Notes: generated by a model not told the origin, from the letters alone. A stretch of 64,000 nucleotides of DNA from Fasciolopsis buskii (GCA_008360955.1 LUCM01006746.1:1-64000); one strand, 5' to 3'. Shown: positions 23,722 through 37,200, counted from the stretch's first letter. A program made the numbers and translations.

Positions 23722-24530
23722 GTTTAGCCGTTGAAGTATTCAAATCAGGAAACATCTCACATAAACTCTATGCAGTTCATTTGGTAGTAAAGTACACGGG
23801 CAACGTTAATGAAGAAAACTGTTGCGATTTCTAAATTTCTAATTAATCCAACTTTCTGCCAAACTAATCCACGGGGAAGGTGGCCGAAAGGCCACATGGA
23901 ATGGTCAGTACACGAAATTCCACAGCTTTGTACAGTTGGATCACAAACACAACTTCTTTGAGTACATTTGTATAGGACAAGACACCTGCACCGTCGTTAT
24001 TCTGGGGAAAAATGTTATACATTAGGAAGACTGTAATAAATAATGCTTAACTTGAAAGATTCGCTGATCAGAATTGGAATGAATCAGGAAAACTAGAAAG
24101 AATATCGAGGGTTAAGAAAGAGTTACTCAGCACAGAATTCCAGGCCGAACGAGTCAGTACAGATCCCAATGTCAGTTTTGAACGCCTTCGCCCGCTATTT
24201 AATCTCGGAACAAAAAAGTCTTCCATTGGTGACTCTATTTGTAGTCGTTTATCAATTCAAGTGGACCTTTAGTACAATTTACGCAGATTGTACAACGAGC
24301 CATATCAAAAATCGCGATCATCTAGTTGCCGAATTCATCACATTGCTGGACAAATCTGTTGCGAATTTACATTTCGTTGATGTTTGCACTAACATATAGT
24401 TGATATTATTTATTCTTTGGTATGTCACGTGCCAGTCGAGTTAGTTATACAGTCTATTCATCAAATCAAACTTGGTATTTCAAAGGCTCATTAAGTTGTT
24501 TTTCACTTTAGTGCTATAGCTCTTCTGATT

Positions 24531-24610
24531 GGGGGTGGCCAAGCGGACTAGGCGTTTGTCACTGCGATGGAACAAGCAGTCAAGATTGCAAACCATGATC
24601 AGGTGCTGCC
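24531..24610 (+). repeat. tRNA-like repeat head, related to the one at 12813
   Basis: It starts GGGGGTGGCCAAGCGGACTA, a good class II tRNA A box, and continues GGCGTTTGTCACTGCGATGG. It aligns with 12813-12850 but has a longer variable part and a decayed B box (CAAGATTGCAAACC). It is a decayed tRNA-derived element or a Leu/Ser tRNA pseudogene; no functional cloverleaf is claimed. Confidence 0.4.
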
Positions 24611-27600
24611 CATTGCGGTAATTCAGTAATACGATTCTTATGGTCTTTTTAATGGGATTTACAATCGCTATTGGTTGTGTCTGTAGGACAGAAACCAGTT
24701 GGTCAAAATTTCTTAAATCCTTCATACTGTTTTGTTGTTTGTTATAGTCACGATAAAGAGGGACGACAACGACTGAGGAAAACATATTTGCGACACGACC
24801 AGCCGAAGCTTGTTCAGTGATTGGCCTAGGGGAGAAAAAAGTTAATATTTAACTCTAACAAAGGCGGTTGCCAGAATGAAAGGCAAGCGTTTTTGTGACA
24901 GTCAATCTTGAGCGGTAATAACGGACGTGACTTAGGAAATGACGTTGAAAGGGTTTATGATTTTACTACCAACTTTGTTCTAACTAAAATGATTGAAGTG
25001 GATGGTACTCTGCATGTTGCCCAGGAACTGGGACACGTCTTTTAATTTTAGTAACCTAGTAGAATAGAGTACCAAGTCAGAACATTGTTTTTAAACAAGC
25101 ACCGATACTACAATAAAAATGACAGGACAAGGGTACAAGATGGTAGCGAATAACACAAGCGTTTATGATTTCTGCTAAGCGTTTTCTGGTGTTGAGTTGC
25201 TTATATGCTAGGGTATAAGATAGACCCAGTCAGCCGCAACAATTGGATCACGAATTGGTTGGATGCCACACCTACAAGCTAAATAAGTAGTATATTTTTG
25301 GCCTCAACAAAAGTCTACAATATTAATAATAATAGTTTTAGTACTAGCTGCTTCATTGACTTCATTGTTTTGTGGCAAACCAAACAACAGTTCGAGAAGG
25401 AGACAGCAGCGTTTCAGAAAAGGTTTGCGAAGGTGTCTGTGACAAGTAATGAGTCCGAGGCCAAACTGGGATAGTTTTAACCAACCACATATTGTCGGCC
25501 ATAAAAAATAGCTTGTAGAGGCAGTCGGGTGTGGCAAAAAACGCAATTTCAACTATCTCAGTGTAGACAATGTAGAAATTAAAATGCAAATGAACACGGA
25601 GTTAACCTAAAAACCGGGATGTGGTTTTTTGAAAAGTGCTGTTTTATATATAAAGCGAGAAAACTTACAGAATATGGAAAAACGTCGCTGACTCTGAAGA
25701 TTAAACTGCGTGATCAGAAATCTGTTTATATTATCCTTCTCGTGTAATGAGTACCCGCACGCAGGTAGGCAGACATACACAACGGACCTGAAGAAATGAC
25801 AACCGCCTCGTCGGGTTAGACACAGAGAAAACGACGAACTAGGAGTGCTATGTTTTGATGAGGTCATATCTGTTGTCAGCACAGTCCTCCACGCAGACAC
25901 TGTCTGATTTTAACGCAAAATAAGTCGATCTAAGTCCCAACTGTATTGGACGGTCAATAACAGGAAGAGTTACAGATATGGACATTGAGTTCAAATCCTG
26001 ACAGTAAGATGGGATTTTTACTTCACTAGCTTTTAATTGACCAAGGCCTTGTTTTGAACTGTATCTGTCGATCCCTAAGGGAAAAGAGAGAAAACAAATT
26101 ATTGGTTGTTAAAAGTTGTCAACTTGAAGCATTGAGTCTATTTTATCCGTGTAGTCAGATGAAATCATACCGATAAATACTTTTTGGACCTCGATGTACA
26201 GCGTAAAAAGTGATGAACGGTTAACCTCAATAAACATACTGGTTAACCATATGGAAGTTTTCCGTACATCTTTATTTCTATAGTGGAGTGATAGACGAGA
26301 AGAGGTTAGGAGGATCGCACCAAGAATGCCACATTGTGGATCAAAGATTATTGTGTACAAGACGCTGGTGTTGTCATTTGATAGGTTTAGCCTCACCGAA
26401 CGCTAGATAATTATGATTCATATTGTCCAACGTTACTTTTAAATATTTGGCGGGAAAACTGTGAGCTTGGTACGGCGAGGTGCTTCGTAATTAAACATCG
26501 TGAATACTCTACTTAAATATATAATGTTCTGTATGAAGAATAACCCGCAGCGAAACCATAAGACGACAAAATTTCACGTGCTATCTTGGAGAGGAATATT
26601 CTTTCTTGCCCATCAACTATGGTGTCTCACAAAAGGCACCACTTCACTCATTCATTCATTTTTCTGTTGCCTCCGGACACGGACCTCACTCCCGAGGTGA
26701 CAGTACGATTTCAGAACGAGCATAATGATGCCGCAAAGCGATGCTGTTACGTCGTATTTCACTGAATGCTTTGAAGGACCAAGGTGTTGTGTTTTTCTTT
26801 TCGGGACTGAATCATACACAGCCTTTCCTAGTTTCATTCCTCTTTTTCCATAGGAAAAAATCTGTATTGGTGTCATGAACGGTCAGATATCTTGTGGTGG
26901 TTCACTAATGTTCATTGGACGTGCTGTATGTGTATGAGAGACTACCTTAAGTTCTCCTCTCATTGAGATTACTCCCAGTCTCTCATACGGTAATTTCGAA
27001 ATTTGCAACTGCGTGCAATAATCCCCGCTGGATATGCTGCCGTCCAATTACTTCATCTCGTTTGTTGAAGAACTAGTGTTCGCTCACAGGGTCACATCTC
27101 ACAATGCGGTAACATGTCCACCGATGCACTTGTGAATACTGTCGTGCACAAGTACCTCAAGGCATTCGAAAAATTTTACTTCCGTTTCACTCCCCGACTC
27201 TCAAAACCCTTGCGCGTTAAGCTTGCGAAAGTTGTATCTGCATCTTCTATATGCTAGAAGTGTTACTTCCTGTTTCCCCATACCTAGGATTACCGGAGTT
27301 TCGTTTGTCCAGTAGCGACGATCTACTTTTTGATTCATCGAAAACGTCTGCAAAACTACCGAATCGTTGACCCAGTTGAAATGAATACATCTGTAGATTT
27401 CTTTTCCACTTGGTTATTATTGTGATTTTAAACCCGCAAATATGATGCACTGAGAGTTGAAAATCAGTGATCCGGATCATCAAAGCCACGACTTGCCTAT
27501 TTGGATATGTGCCATGAAACGCCAAGCAGCGACCGTTTTGCCGATGTACACACCCGAGAAACTGCGAATGATCTGATATATAACATCAGATGTTAGCATG

Positions 27601-28129
27601 AAAAAGACAGTTTGTGTTATGTGAATGCTTTAATTTCGTTTTTATGTAATTCATACGACTGTATCGCTTTGTAATTGTGTATACTGACCGATTTACGAGC
27701 TCTGCTGAATCTGTCAATTAAACGTTCATTTCTAAATTACACGACAAAATAGGCTTTAATTTTTGGCTTTAGCTGGTTCTTCACAATTTTAGCTGCCCCT
27801 GATGTCAACGCAACAGTGTTTCAAGGTTTTTTGTGAACTAAAAATATTTACTTTTAAAACAGAAAATCTCCGTTGCTAACCCCGGCTTGCTCAATCTGTC
27901 TTCTCAGTTCCAATTCGTCTCCATCCCGTTTATCCAGTTAGTATCAACCCTATAAAGTCATATATATATACATATAATTATACACTGGATTGAAAACACC
28001 CATTGTACCGGCGCAACATAATAATAGCATTTTACAGAAAGTGGTAAAAGCATGGAAGAAAATAATAAACAACGAAAAACCAATTATATTTTCACTGTGC
28101 ACATTTTGTGATTTTCTGATTGGTTCCAA
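24611..28129. other. no recognised gene
   Basis: Several frames of 70-100 codons occur (for example minus 25900-25607, minus 26396-26109 and minus 27525-27247). The last ends in a polar, serine- and arginine-containing stretch (SKSRSSLLDKRNSGNPRYGE) that looks somewhat protein-like but has no splice support. No repeat was recognised. A short TATATATATACATATA run begins near 27960. Confidence 0.3.
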
Positions 28130-28857
28130 AATTGTTTTAAGTGCCATTGACTTTGATTTTGATCAACATCTCTCAGCTTTTCCAACGAACAACAATCCTC
28201 ATCTCTTGAGTCCTTACCAGCAAGGCTGGACGCACCAATCGAGACCAAAGCCGAAACTAACTTCTTCATACCTGTACGCCAAGTCATTTCCTGACCGCGA
28301 CGTCTCTTCTTCCAAACATGCTCAGAACGCAAAGAGCACAAAAAGGTAGACGATGGACAAGCACACGCAATACATATCCAAGCCACCGAAGGCGACGCAG
28401 AGCGATTATCTCAGTCAGAGTGCGACTGTCTACACCCAACACGCGACGGCGCACTTCGTCACTGCCCACCCATCGTTCTCACCAGAGACGAATGGTGCTT
28501 CGGAGATATAGGTGGTCGAACACAGAAGGTTGCCGGGCATCCTCAAAAGGAAAAGGCTAAGTCTCGCAACCGTGAAGTAGAATACCACGAACTGTGGCAT
28601 TGTGCACCCTTCCCTTGAGAGGAAGTCAGATGCCATGGCGGCGTTGTAAGTGCCGCGAAGGCTGCTCGTGCTTTCGCAATTCGTGATGTGTCCCGTTCCC
28701 CGATATCTCTGCCAGGTATGATCAAGCTCCTAAGGTACTTTAAGCAGTCGATTACTCCTAACCGATCGCTACTAATGGTGAGTGAAGGTACAGGTTCCTG
28801 CCAGTCTTGAAGAATTATTCTACATCTTGAAGTTTTATAAAGTAAACAAATTTCCAA
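28130..28857 (-). mobile_element. RTE-like LINE, 5'-truncated 3' end, copy 2 (dead)
   Basis: On the minus strand, overlapping frames (28857-28543, 28469-28284, 28386-28084) give successive pieces of an RTE ORF2 C-terminal half. ILQDWQEPVPSL is followed by a connection segment containing SRIAKARAAFAAL, then VRRRVLGVDSRTL with LRRLRWLGYVLRVLVHRLP, and finally WRTGMKKL with LRDVDQNQSQWHL. The same order is seen in copy 3. At least three frame changes separate the pieces. The RT active site and endonuclease are absent. Confidence 0.75.
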
Positions 28858-29122
28858 AACACAGACTTTTTATTCTCTGAATCCTTCGTTAATAACGAGC
28901 ACGCCCTTCCTGCAAAGGTTTCAAGAGTCCTGAGGAATTTGATTGTAGACTTTCCTTGAGAAACGTTACCCAACTTGACCGTAATGTCGCCTTATTCTCG
29001 ACTACAAATAACATTACTCGGCGCATTGTTTTTCTATACACTCCGAAATATATTCCGTTCTGAAGTACTATGAATTAATTCTTATGCCAGCTTATATGTT
29101 GTGGAACAAATGCATAATATTC

Positions 29123-29238
29123 CCCTAAAAAAAGCCGCGGCCATGGAAAGCTATCTAAGATGGTGCTGATCGGCGGTGGGAGGATTTGAACTGATTTTTA
29201 TCTTCAAGCACTATGATCTTTTTGGTATGATCACCGCC
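29123..29238 (-). repeat. tRNA-headed SINE, copy 2
   Basis: On the minus strand the head (29238 down to 29172, 67 bases) begins GGCGGTGATCATACC and ends CCCACCGCC, giving a perfect 7-bp acceptor pairing. A B-box-like AGTTCAAATCC lies at the right distance. It is followed by a body ending GGCCGCGGC and a T/A-rich tail, like copy 1 at 16540. The head has lost several A-box bases, so it is an older copy. Confidence 0.6.
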
Positions 29239-30900
29239 GGTATGCAAACAGCTGCACGATATTAGGAGAGTACATTTTTGTTTACTTGAATCCTATCCAA
29301 TGCACAATCCAGCTTTGTTTAACTAAAGCGATCCGAGCCTCGAAAGTGGGACAGAACCTGCCTGAACAATCGCGAGAAGCGGAAAGCGAATAAACACAAT
29401 GTAATTGCCATTCAGCTTGAAACCAAAAGTTGGTTGCAATACTTGCCCATTTAAGACTAATTATCATCAGTACTAGTGCGTTCCAGCTAAATTTGGCATG
29501 TAAAACTTTTCACTTTGTTCTCTGCTAAACAACGACTAAGTAAGAGGTCTAAAAGGTGACCATGACCATTGATAGGTCGAAAAGAGATCGGTGGTTAGAG
29601 GATGTAGATGCGTGACGTTAGTATTTGACTGCTGCTAGTCTGGGCCTATCATTCAGATGCCTGGTTGTTACAGCGTGACAAATGGGTATCATGTAACGTC
29701 CACCCCGATACTGGTCTGGAATTTTAGTTGAAGAACAGTTCGGAAAATAAAAAAGCAAACTTTTATCTTTTACTTGAACGGACTTTGAATTCTGTTTGTC
29801 TTGTCTAGATGAACTAAAAAAGGATGCAAGTGATTACAAATGCATATGATGACAGGGGGGTCAACACTATAAGCGTTTCAAGACCAAAGGAGTGGGAGTG
29901 AAAGCCAAGATTAAGTTATGATAAATCTCTTGATGGGTATTGGAGAAATTGAAACAAATAGACGGATTAACTGCATGAGTTGTTGCGCGTTCAATCATTG
30001 AAAGCCTCTGGTCGAATCACGTGGTAAAGCGGTTGAGGACTGGTCGATTATTTCCCCTTGGGTAGCTCCGCAAACTATTTCCCTTTCCTCATACCTTTGA
30101 CCGATGCTTTTAGTGCCATCGAAAGTGGATAGGAATGTTACTGAGGTTTGCCAGTGTGATATCGCTCCCGATTTAGCTTCATCGATATTGACCGCATTCA
30201 CTTCACTATAAAATATCCACAATTCCCCGGTCAGAAATACATGATTGATCAAGATTTTAGTCACGTGACCAAATGCTAAGTCATATCATTTGTTTTACTC
30301 TCAGATTTGTGTTGGTTAATTTAGTTGTTTGAAGTCTTCTTGGAAAACCAATCGTCTGACTGACATCTTTGCATAATAGTTTTCCGTTGGCCCGGCGTTC
30401 CTACTGTCAGGCAATTCGTTGGCAGTTGACGAGGATATATCACCGTCATTTATCGAGAAACCCACGAGACAAATTTGTACTCATGTAGTCATTTCTGGTT
30501 AACTTCGTTTCGTGCACTTTTGTAAAACTATATGGGATCCTCGCTGGCCACGAGCAGCATTTAAGAACTCAGAGGTGCGCCTAATTCAGCGGTCCTTCCA
30601 CACAGTTCATTATTGTTGGCAATCGGAGATCTGGTGAATCCATGCGCTCCTCATTTAAGCTTATTCAAAATCTGTGGGAACACTATGGTTATAATCTCAA
30701 AAGGAGTATAGGCATAGTCAGCATTTGTTTGGCTAATTCCATTTATACTTGACGACACCAGAAAGCGATTGGGAGAGAGGAAATATTCCCTTCGGTGAAT
30801 AAACTTCGCCGGATCATATTTAGGTCCCCATTAAAACAAGTTACCTGACATGAGTTCATGTTGATAACAAAAAATCCTGAATAGCACTGGTACTTTAAGG
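29239..30900. other. no recognised feature
   Basis: The minus frame 30264-29995 (89 codons) has no motif. No repeats were recognised. Confidence 0.3.
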
Positions 30901-31371
30901 TCAGATTAGAAGCGTGGAGTTTATATGATACTGAAGAAAAGATTTCTGAACTTTATCTTCAGAAAATGAATCGGTTAGATGATTCCAAGTTATGATATCA
31001 CTATAGTCAGTGGATTTTTCCCGATAAATGAACTGATCGCTGTGCTCATTGACAATCGTACTACATCTTGCGCTAGATGCGTTCCTCAACTGCTCTTAGG
31101 CAACCTTGACACGTTCCTTTGTAGCGGCGGTCAAACGGGTAAAGTCATGACGCTTGGACTTGGAGGTCATGGGATCAGGTTCTTTCATCGATGCATTTTT
31201 AGGAGCAGATGCAGTTGGCGCACAGTGACTGACTGCTACTGTTGGATAGTGAGACTCGACTACTGTGTTTTCATGGTTCTTAATGGTAGGCTGAGCGATG
31301 ATGCCGCACGATGAATGATTTCGTGACCCATGTAACCTGGTACTAACACCGAGAGAATATTTAAAAGCCAA
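30901..31371 (-). pseudogene. coding-like stretch broken by one in-frame TAA, unidentified
   Basis: One minus-strand frame is open from 31371 to 30901 (157 codons) except for a single TAA at 31098-31096. Residue use stays protein-like on both sides of it. Before the stop there is a Ser/Thr/Pro-rich region, then SKSKRHDFTRLTAATKERVK. After it come LRNASSARCSTIV and a charged stretch including DQFIYREKSTDYSDIITWNH. A CAG near 31337 could be an acceptor. Possible readings are a pseudogene, an exon ending at the TAA, or a small intron around it: AAG/GTTGCC precedes the stop and CAG follows within 15 bases, too short for an intron. No family is recognised. Confidence 0.3.
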
Positions 31372-33059
31372 TGTACGCCAGAATGTTCACTGGTCCGTAC
31401 ATACTCATAAGTGTGTTGGTGAACCACAGCAGTTGTATTTTTACATTCGTAAACGCTGTCATCCTGAAATATTTTCCTCAGTGTGATTTTCGATTCTTCC
31501 TTTGCTACAGTCCGGCTTGGTAAAACAAGTATTCAACACTACCGACAGTCAGTTTCGATCGCGCACAAAGGTTTGCTGATATCTTACAGCCAACTCTTGT
31601 AAATTCCTCTGTTGTGTTCAGCCAAGCACTTGTTCTAATATTTTTTTTATCTCACTCCATAACCGTAGTCTCGTATTTAGCTTGTAAGCTTTCTTTGCAT
31701 GGCAATATACCGGTTGAATTGCACACCAAATTTGATGCATTGTATTCTCCCCGTCGCAGTTTCGTGTCCACCAGCTATGTTTACTTATAAATTTTCGGTT
31801 CATTTTATAACTTTCATCGGTGTGGAGCAAACGCTTATCGATTGGACTGCAAGTTAATATGCTTGCAAATGCCATAAAATTAAAAAAATTGAAACATTTC
31901 TACGTGGAGCAATAGCAGCAGCTAGACAACTTTTCGGGCGACGGGTTAGTAGTTGAGGAAGTGTTTCATCCACATACATATCTACGTCCCTGGTGATGCT
32001 CACAGTCGGGTTCATCTATTTCACTGCAGAGAATGGATTGTGGTAAGGAAATGAAATAAATATACGGCATTTATAACTGATATTCGGGGATAAGCAATTG
32101 GCTTTTATGCGTATTTCATGACGAATTTGTGTTTGGTTGATGGTGCATCCGAGCAGAATTTTCGATGTCGTCGGCATATGGAGGTACTGCTGAACTGTTT
32201 TCTAATTGGTCCACTTCACTCCCCTCCAACCGGCACTTTGTCTGGTAAATATGACCTCAAAGTAGGATGATCCTCAAGAAATATCTACTGGTGTTAGATG
32301 TCAAGATGTCTACGTTCCGCTCATTAGCGTGTTACATGCATTCAGACAATTTATCAAGCCTTCAATCATATAGTATTGCAGTATCGTGGTCGTCGTTTGT
32401 TCTCCTTAGTTTCGTAGTCCTTAAGTACTATATCTAGGCACCGTTCGTTATGTTGATTCAGTATTCACTCAGTTTGTTTCGAAAAATGATTTCGTCAATT
32501 AACTGTATGAACTTTCGCCACAATCCTCAGGAATATATGTAGCATGTTTCCTGTTGACCACATTTGTTTAGTTAAATGGTCAGTCCTGTGTTGAGTGATA
32601 AAGAATCAGATTTAAGAGGGTCATTATGTTAATTTGAACGGAGACTGAAATCTCGTGGTGGAATGGTCTGCCCTGCATGTTGAAAAACTTAAATATGGCC
32701 CCCAAGAATCTGACTATCCGTGCATTTGTTGGGGGAAGCATTGAACATTGCTTCAGTGTTCCTTCGTGGTGGGAAGCTGTGTAGCGTTTTTCTTGTTGGC
32801 CGCCAATACGTGGCACACATGGGGACAACGATCTTCGCAGGGAATGCCGACTGGGATGAGAAGGACAGATATAAAAAAACCAGTATCAGCCAAAGCATAT
32901 CAGCCAGCATCAGCACTTCCGCAACCAAACCGGTGTGGCGGTAAACGGAAGACATGCTGCATGTATACTCCCATCTAAGTACGAGTGCCGATCCAACAAA
33001 CTATTGAAAAAAGTGAGAAAATGCTTGCTCGCAGCAGCGTTAGCAATAAAATGACTTGT
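31372..33059. other. no recognised feature
   Basis: Overlapping frames on both strands at 32580-32980 have no motif. The sequence just left of the RTE copy at 33060 may be decayed RTE, but I cannot align it. Confidence 0.3.
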
Positions 33060-34250
33060 GCGCCACCAGTGAACGGTTAACAAAATGTGTATGCATGAGA
33101 ATCTCGCCGGTTTTCGTCCCGGTCGGGAATGTATTGGCCATATTTTCACTTTACGATAGATCTTAGAACATGGGTACATATTCCTTAGACACAGAATTTG
33201 TCCCGATTTAAAAACAACGTTCTGCTCGGTCGTTCGTGCAGTTTTTTGGCGCTGCCTCTCATTGAAGAGTGTGTCAGACAAATTCATATCGTTCATCTAA
33301 TCTTTTTCTGCAAACATCCGAAGTGGGATTCAGGATTAGGATGGTTTTTCATCTGATTTCACAATGAGAAGTGGTGTTCACCGGGGTCTCCTTTTTAACT
33401 TTGTCGTTGGGATGGTTATAGGGATAGCCTTATCCTCATGTGAGAAAGGTGGCATTGATTTTTTCTCAGATTGGAATCTGTCTGACTTGGAATACGCTGA
33501 TGAAGTTATGCTGCTGAGTGGAAATCCAAGTAAGTTGTCGGTTTTTCTCCATCATCAGAATGTAAAATGCGGTTGCAGGACTAGAATGGCTCGAAGTCGA
33601 AATTTGTTCTTGCAGGGGAGCGACTGCATGAGGTGGACAGATTTAATTACTTTAGTAGTCATATCTTGCCTGACGGTCGGATATCAGGTGAAGAGTCTTC
33701 ACAGATACATAAGGCCCGATTGGTATTTGCTAATTTGAGGCAACCATGGCGTCGGAGTGACATCCGGTTATTGACCAAGGATCGAATATGCGGAGCACCA
33801 GTGATAACGGTATTGCTTCACAACTTCGGAACATGGCCGTTGAGACCAGAATATGCTGGGGGAATTTTATGAGTAACTCAGAGGTGGGGCGTGAGGTATT
33901 GGGTTCTAGGGCTTCGATTTTTAGAAGAGAATAGGTTAAGTTGTAATCTGTTTTGCGCGTGCCAACAGAACGACCGCCTCATTGTACGCTATTCTTCCAG
34001 TTCAAGGCAGGCAATCGTTGGAAGATGGTTAGGAGTGACCAGTCGATGACACTAGTAAAAGTAGGAAAACCTTAACCAGCGTACTGGCTTATGTAGATGG
34101 AGTTAGACTACCGAGTTGGGGTCCATGAGATCCCCAAGATCATGACAATGAGTGATTTGGCTGACTGCTACCGTCAGTGGCGATCTTACATTCGAAACCT
34201 TTCTTACTCTGTATAGTTATTCAACTTGTTATTTTGCAGTCGATCTTTTG
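33060..34250 (+). mobile_element. RTE-like LINE, 5'-truncated, copy 3 (dead)
   Basis: Frames in order are as follows. ENLAGFRPGRECIGHIFTLR near 33095-33155 is RT motif 2. GVHRGLLFNFVVGMVIGIAL at 33370-33430 corresponds to the G-V-R-Q-G-C-P-L-x-P-F-L-F-N-F box with a deletion. LSDLEYADEVMLLSGNPSKL is the catalytic YADD, with the second Asp changed to Glu. HILPDGRISGEESSQIHKAR and LRQPWRRSDIRLLTKDRI follow, and a C-terminal segment ends DLADCYRQWRSYIRNLS near 34150-34205. The untranslated tail to about 34250 matches copy 1. Stops, the D-to-E change and the damaged motif B show inactivity. Confidence 0.85.
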
Positions 34251-37200
34251 TTGTTCTGTTTTCTTGTTTTTGAGCACATGATACTGTGAGGTAGCAACCA
34301 CAATCAGTGCAAGTTGGTGCAAGATTGATGATTGCCCAAACTGAACTGACTGAGGCGAGTAATTCTCCATAGTGCGGTGGAAATGATGCCTGAATGATAC
34401 CCTGGTGTGTGCATGTGTGCGGAGCAATAGCATTTGAAAATCAAACCACGGGCGTCGGATAAACACATGCACTTGACAGACAGTACTTTCTTGTTGGTTG
34501 GCTGCCTCTTTCTGCCATATGACACTGGACATGAAGTAAGCGGTCAAGGCAAATCGGTTACACGTTGCGATTGATTACCAAATGGCAAGTCATGCTTGTC
34601 CCAGTGCGTGCCTAGGCATAGATTTTGAATTGGATGTCATTTCTTTGTTACGTCAACTCCCGGCCCCGTTATTGTAATCTTTCCGTCGTCAGCCTTAAGG
34701 GAACGGTGCGAGAGAAAAACGAAATCACTGATCAAAAGTTGGCAACTAAAATGAAGACTGAATTTAGCAGTTGGATATAAGATCCCCTGGCCCAACTGTG
34801 AGTTAGAAAACAAACGATTTAAGTGACTCTGTGACGTTCCGGTTTCATTCGATTGGCTATGTCATTAAGGACTACCGTCTAACAACAGCCTTTCAGACTC
34901 GCAGCGTTGGTATTCAAGGATTGGCTTATTTCTCGTCAATCTTTAGGCAGACTAAGAGTCGGCTTGTCTCACACCTATGCTAAGGGAAATGCTAATAAGG
35001 AATGGCGTTTCGTTACGGGATTACAAATTAACCGACGTCAAATGATTCTCACGTTTTTAACTATTCAACCTATAACATTTATATTTTTTATGTCATTCGG
35101 GCTTCTATGACCCGCATTCATCGACAGAGGGGGAATCTCGTAGCACCGCAAATACATACCAGTCAGCATTCATTAGGCAAGTTTTGTTCACGTGCTACCC
35201 AAGGACATAGAGCGGAGGGAATTAGACTTTTAAATGACTTGTCGGAATAGTTCAGTAACACGTGAGATCAAACTGAATTTTAGCACCAAAATTCTATCCA
35301 ACACTAGTCTTTTGCGCTATTTTACCGGAAGTTCAGGTCACAGAGGGATTGACCAAGCATGCGGACATAGAAAATCACTTATGTGCTTTTCTTCATTCGC
35401 ACTTTCCCCTTCTAGGTTTGGGTGAAATGGCGTGTAAACCGTTTTGCTCCGAAATGCAAAAAACCGTCTCCAAAAAGGTTAACGTAAACAAAATATACTC
35501 ATAAGAGTGCTGGAAGCAGTGAATGTATTGACACGAGCTTAATTCTAAGCAAAACGGTGAAAAAGCGCATAATAAATGACGTTACGTCAGATTTCAGTCG
35601 AGGGCGGTGTTTGTGTTTCGAAGGCAACGTGGCGGAGTTTGGCTGTTGGTTCATTTATTGAATAATACAACTCGTTGAACTGTACCCTTTCATCTTATTG
35701 CCCAGTTGTTTCTTACTAGCCGATGCTGATAATTGTACCTAACCCAAAGGCTTTAGCACATGGTTCCACGTGCACTATGTTACAAAGTGGCCGTCCGCAG
35801 TTGCATTCCATCTTTTCGTCTGATTAAGTAGTAATGCAAGCTACTGCGCTTAATGGACATCGGTTTATACTGTTTTCGTTGTTCAGATTAAGCCAAGTGA
35901 GACTGTCATCAAACAGCGCTGTCCCGTGCATATGTTACGACTGCAACGTAAATGTTGATAGAATGCCGAAATACAACTTTATTTCAGTAATAGTATATAC
36001 TGAGAGTTACGCCGCGTCGTTCTTGACGCGAAGCGAAATGCAGTGAAATAATATTGCAAGTCGGAATGTTTTTGCCTATGGAAGTCTGCAGAACCCTTAA
36101 AACATCATCTAGGACATCTAAAACTAAAAGCTGATTGCAGTCGTTCAGTAGATGTGTGACCCGATAGTGCGTACGGTGATACACGGCTTGTATTCGTCCG
36201 GCGCGAGCCTTTGAACCAGGAAAGTCTTATTATTGCGTTCTTCACAGTAAAAATTGTGTATGAGCACACCCCGTCAAACCTCGTATCTCGTCCAATATGA
36301 GAAATTGAGTGAGTAGATGACGGCAGCGAAAGGGGAGTCGGTTGCTCCAAGTTCGCACCTGATCCCGATGCGTTCTAGTTGCCCTCTTATAATATAGGAA
36401 AAGAACGGTCAAGAATTAGACTGACAGTAATTCAGAAAGGACAGCAACAGAGAAAGCAGTCCTTAGGTTTTTAGTGTTTTCGTAAAGTGTTTAAATAATG
36501 TACGGATAGAAGTTTGCTCAGGACGGGATACGTAATGTCAGTGTGCATGGAAGTAAAAAAGTAATTAATTCCATGTTTGGCAGAGTTCAGTTTGTTTAAA
36601 AATCAACTTCAAAATTCCGTTTGACTGAAGGTCATAGCAGTAGACTATATTTTGCCTATTATGTATTCCCGTGCTAAACAAGCCAAAAGCTGGAATTCAA
36701 CCGAAATCTGAAATGGGACGAATTAAGCTTAGTACCTGTAAGATATTGTCTAAACAATGAGTGTTATTGTTTCTAGCTTCATCTTTTACCTTTTTCACTC
36801 TTGTTTTATTACCGATATAGCAACGCACAAACGTACAAGGAGGAGGGCCTCAACTGTCGAGGGGTTATAAAGGTGGAAAGATGGGCGTTGGTGAGAAAAC
36901 TTGTCCATCACTTCAACATTGAGACGACACCAGGCTTGACCAACTGTACCCACCAATTGTTCCGACCACACTGGCTTGGCCCACAAGCCCAAAACGACAA
37001 ATTCTAGAGGGAAACCAGTGCATTTACCACGCGAGAGCATTGCTGTCTAGGTGGAGTTTTCAGGTGCTTCAATCATAAAGAGGTGTCAGCAGAAAAGGCA
37101 CGATGAACAAAAGTCCATTGTGTCTGTCTCGAACATTATGTGACACTTATGTAATCAGAATCTAAATGGCATTTCGAACCCTTCTGACAAAGTTGTTCAT

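Noticed and set aside
32910..33296. 128-codon minus-strand frame
   Set aside because: Its left half is antisense to the RTE copy starting at 33060, and no motif is visible.
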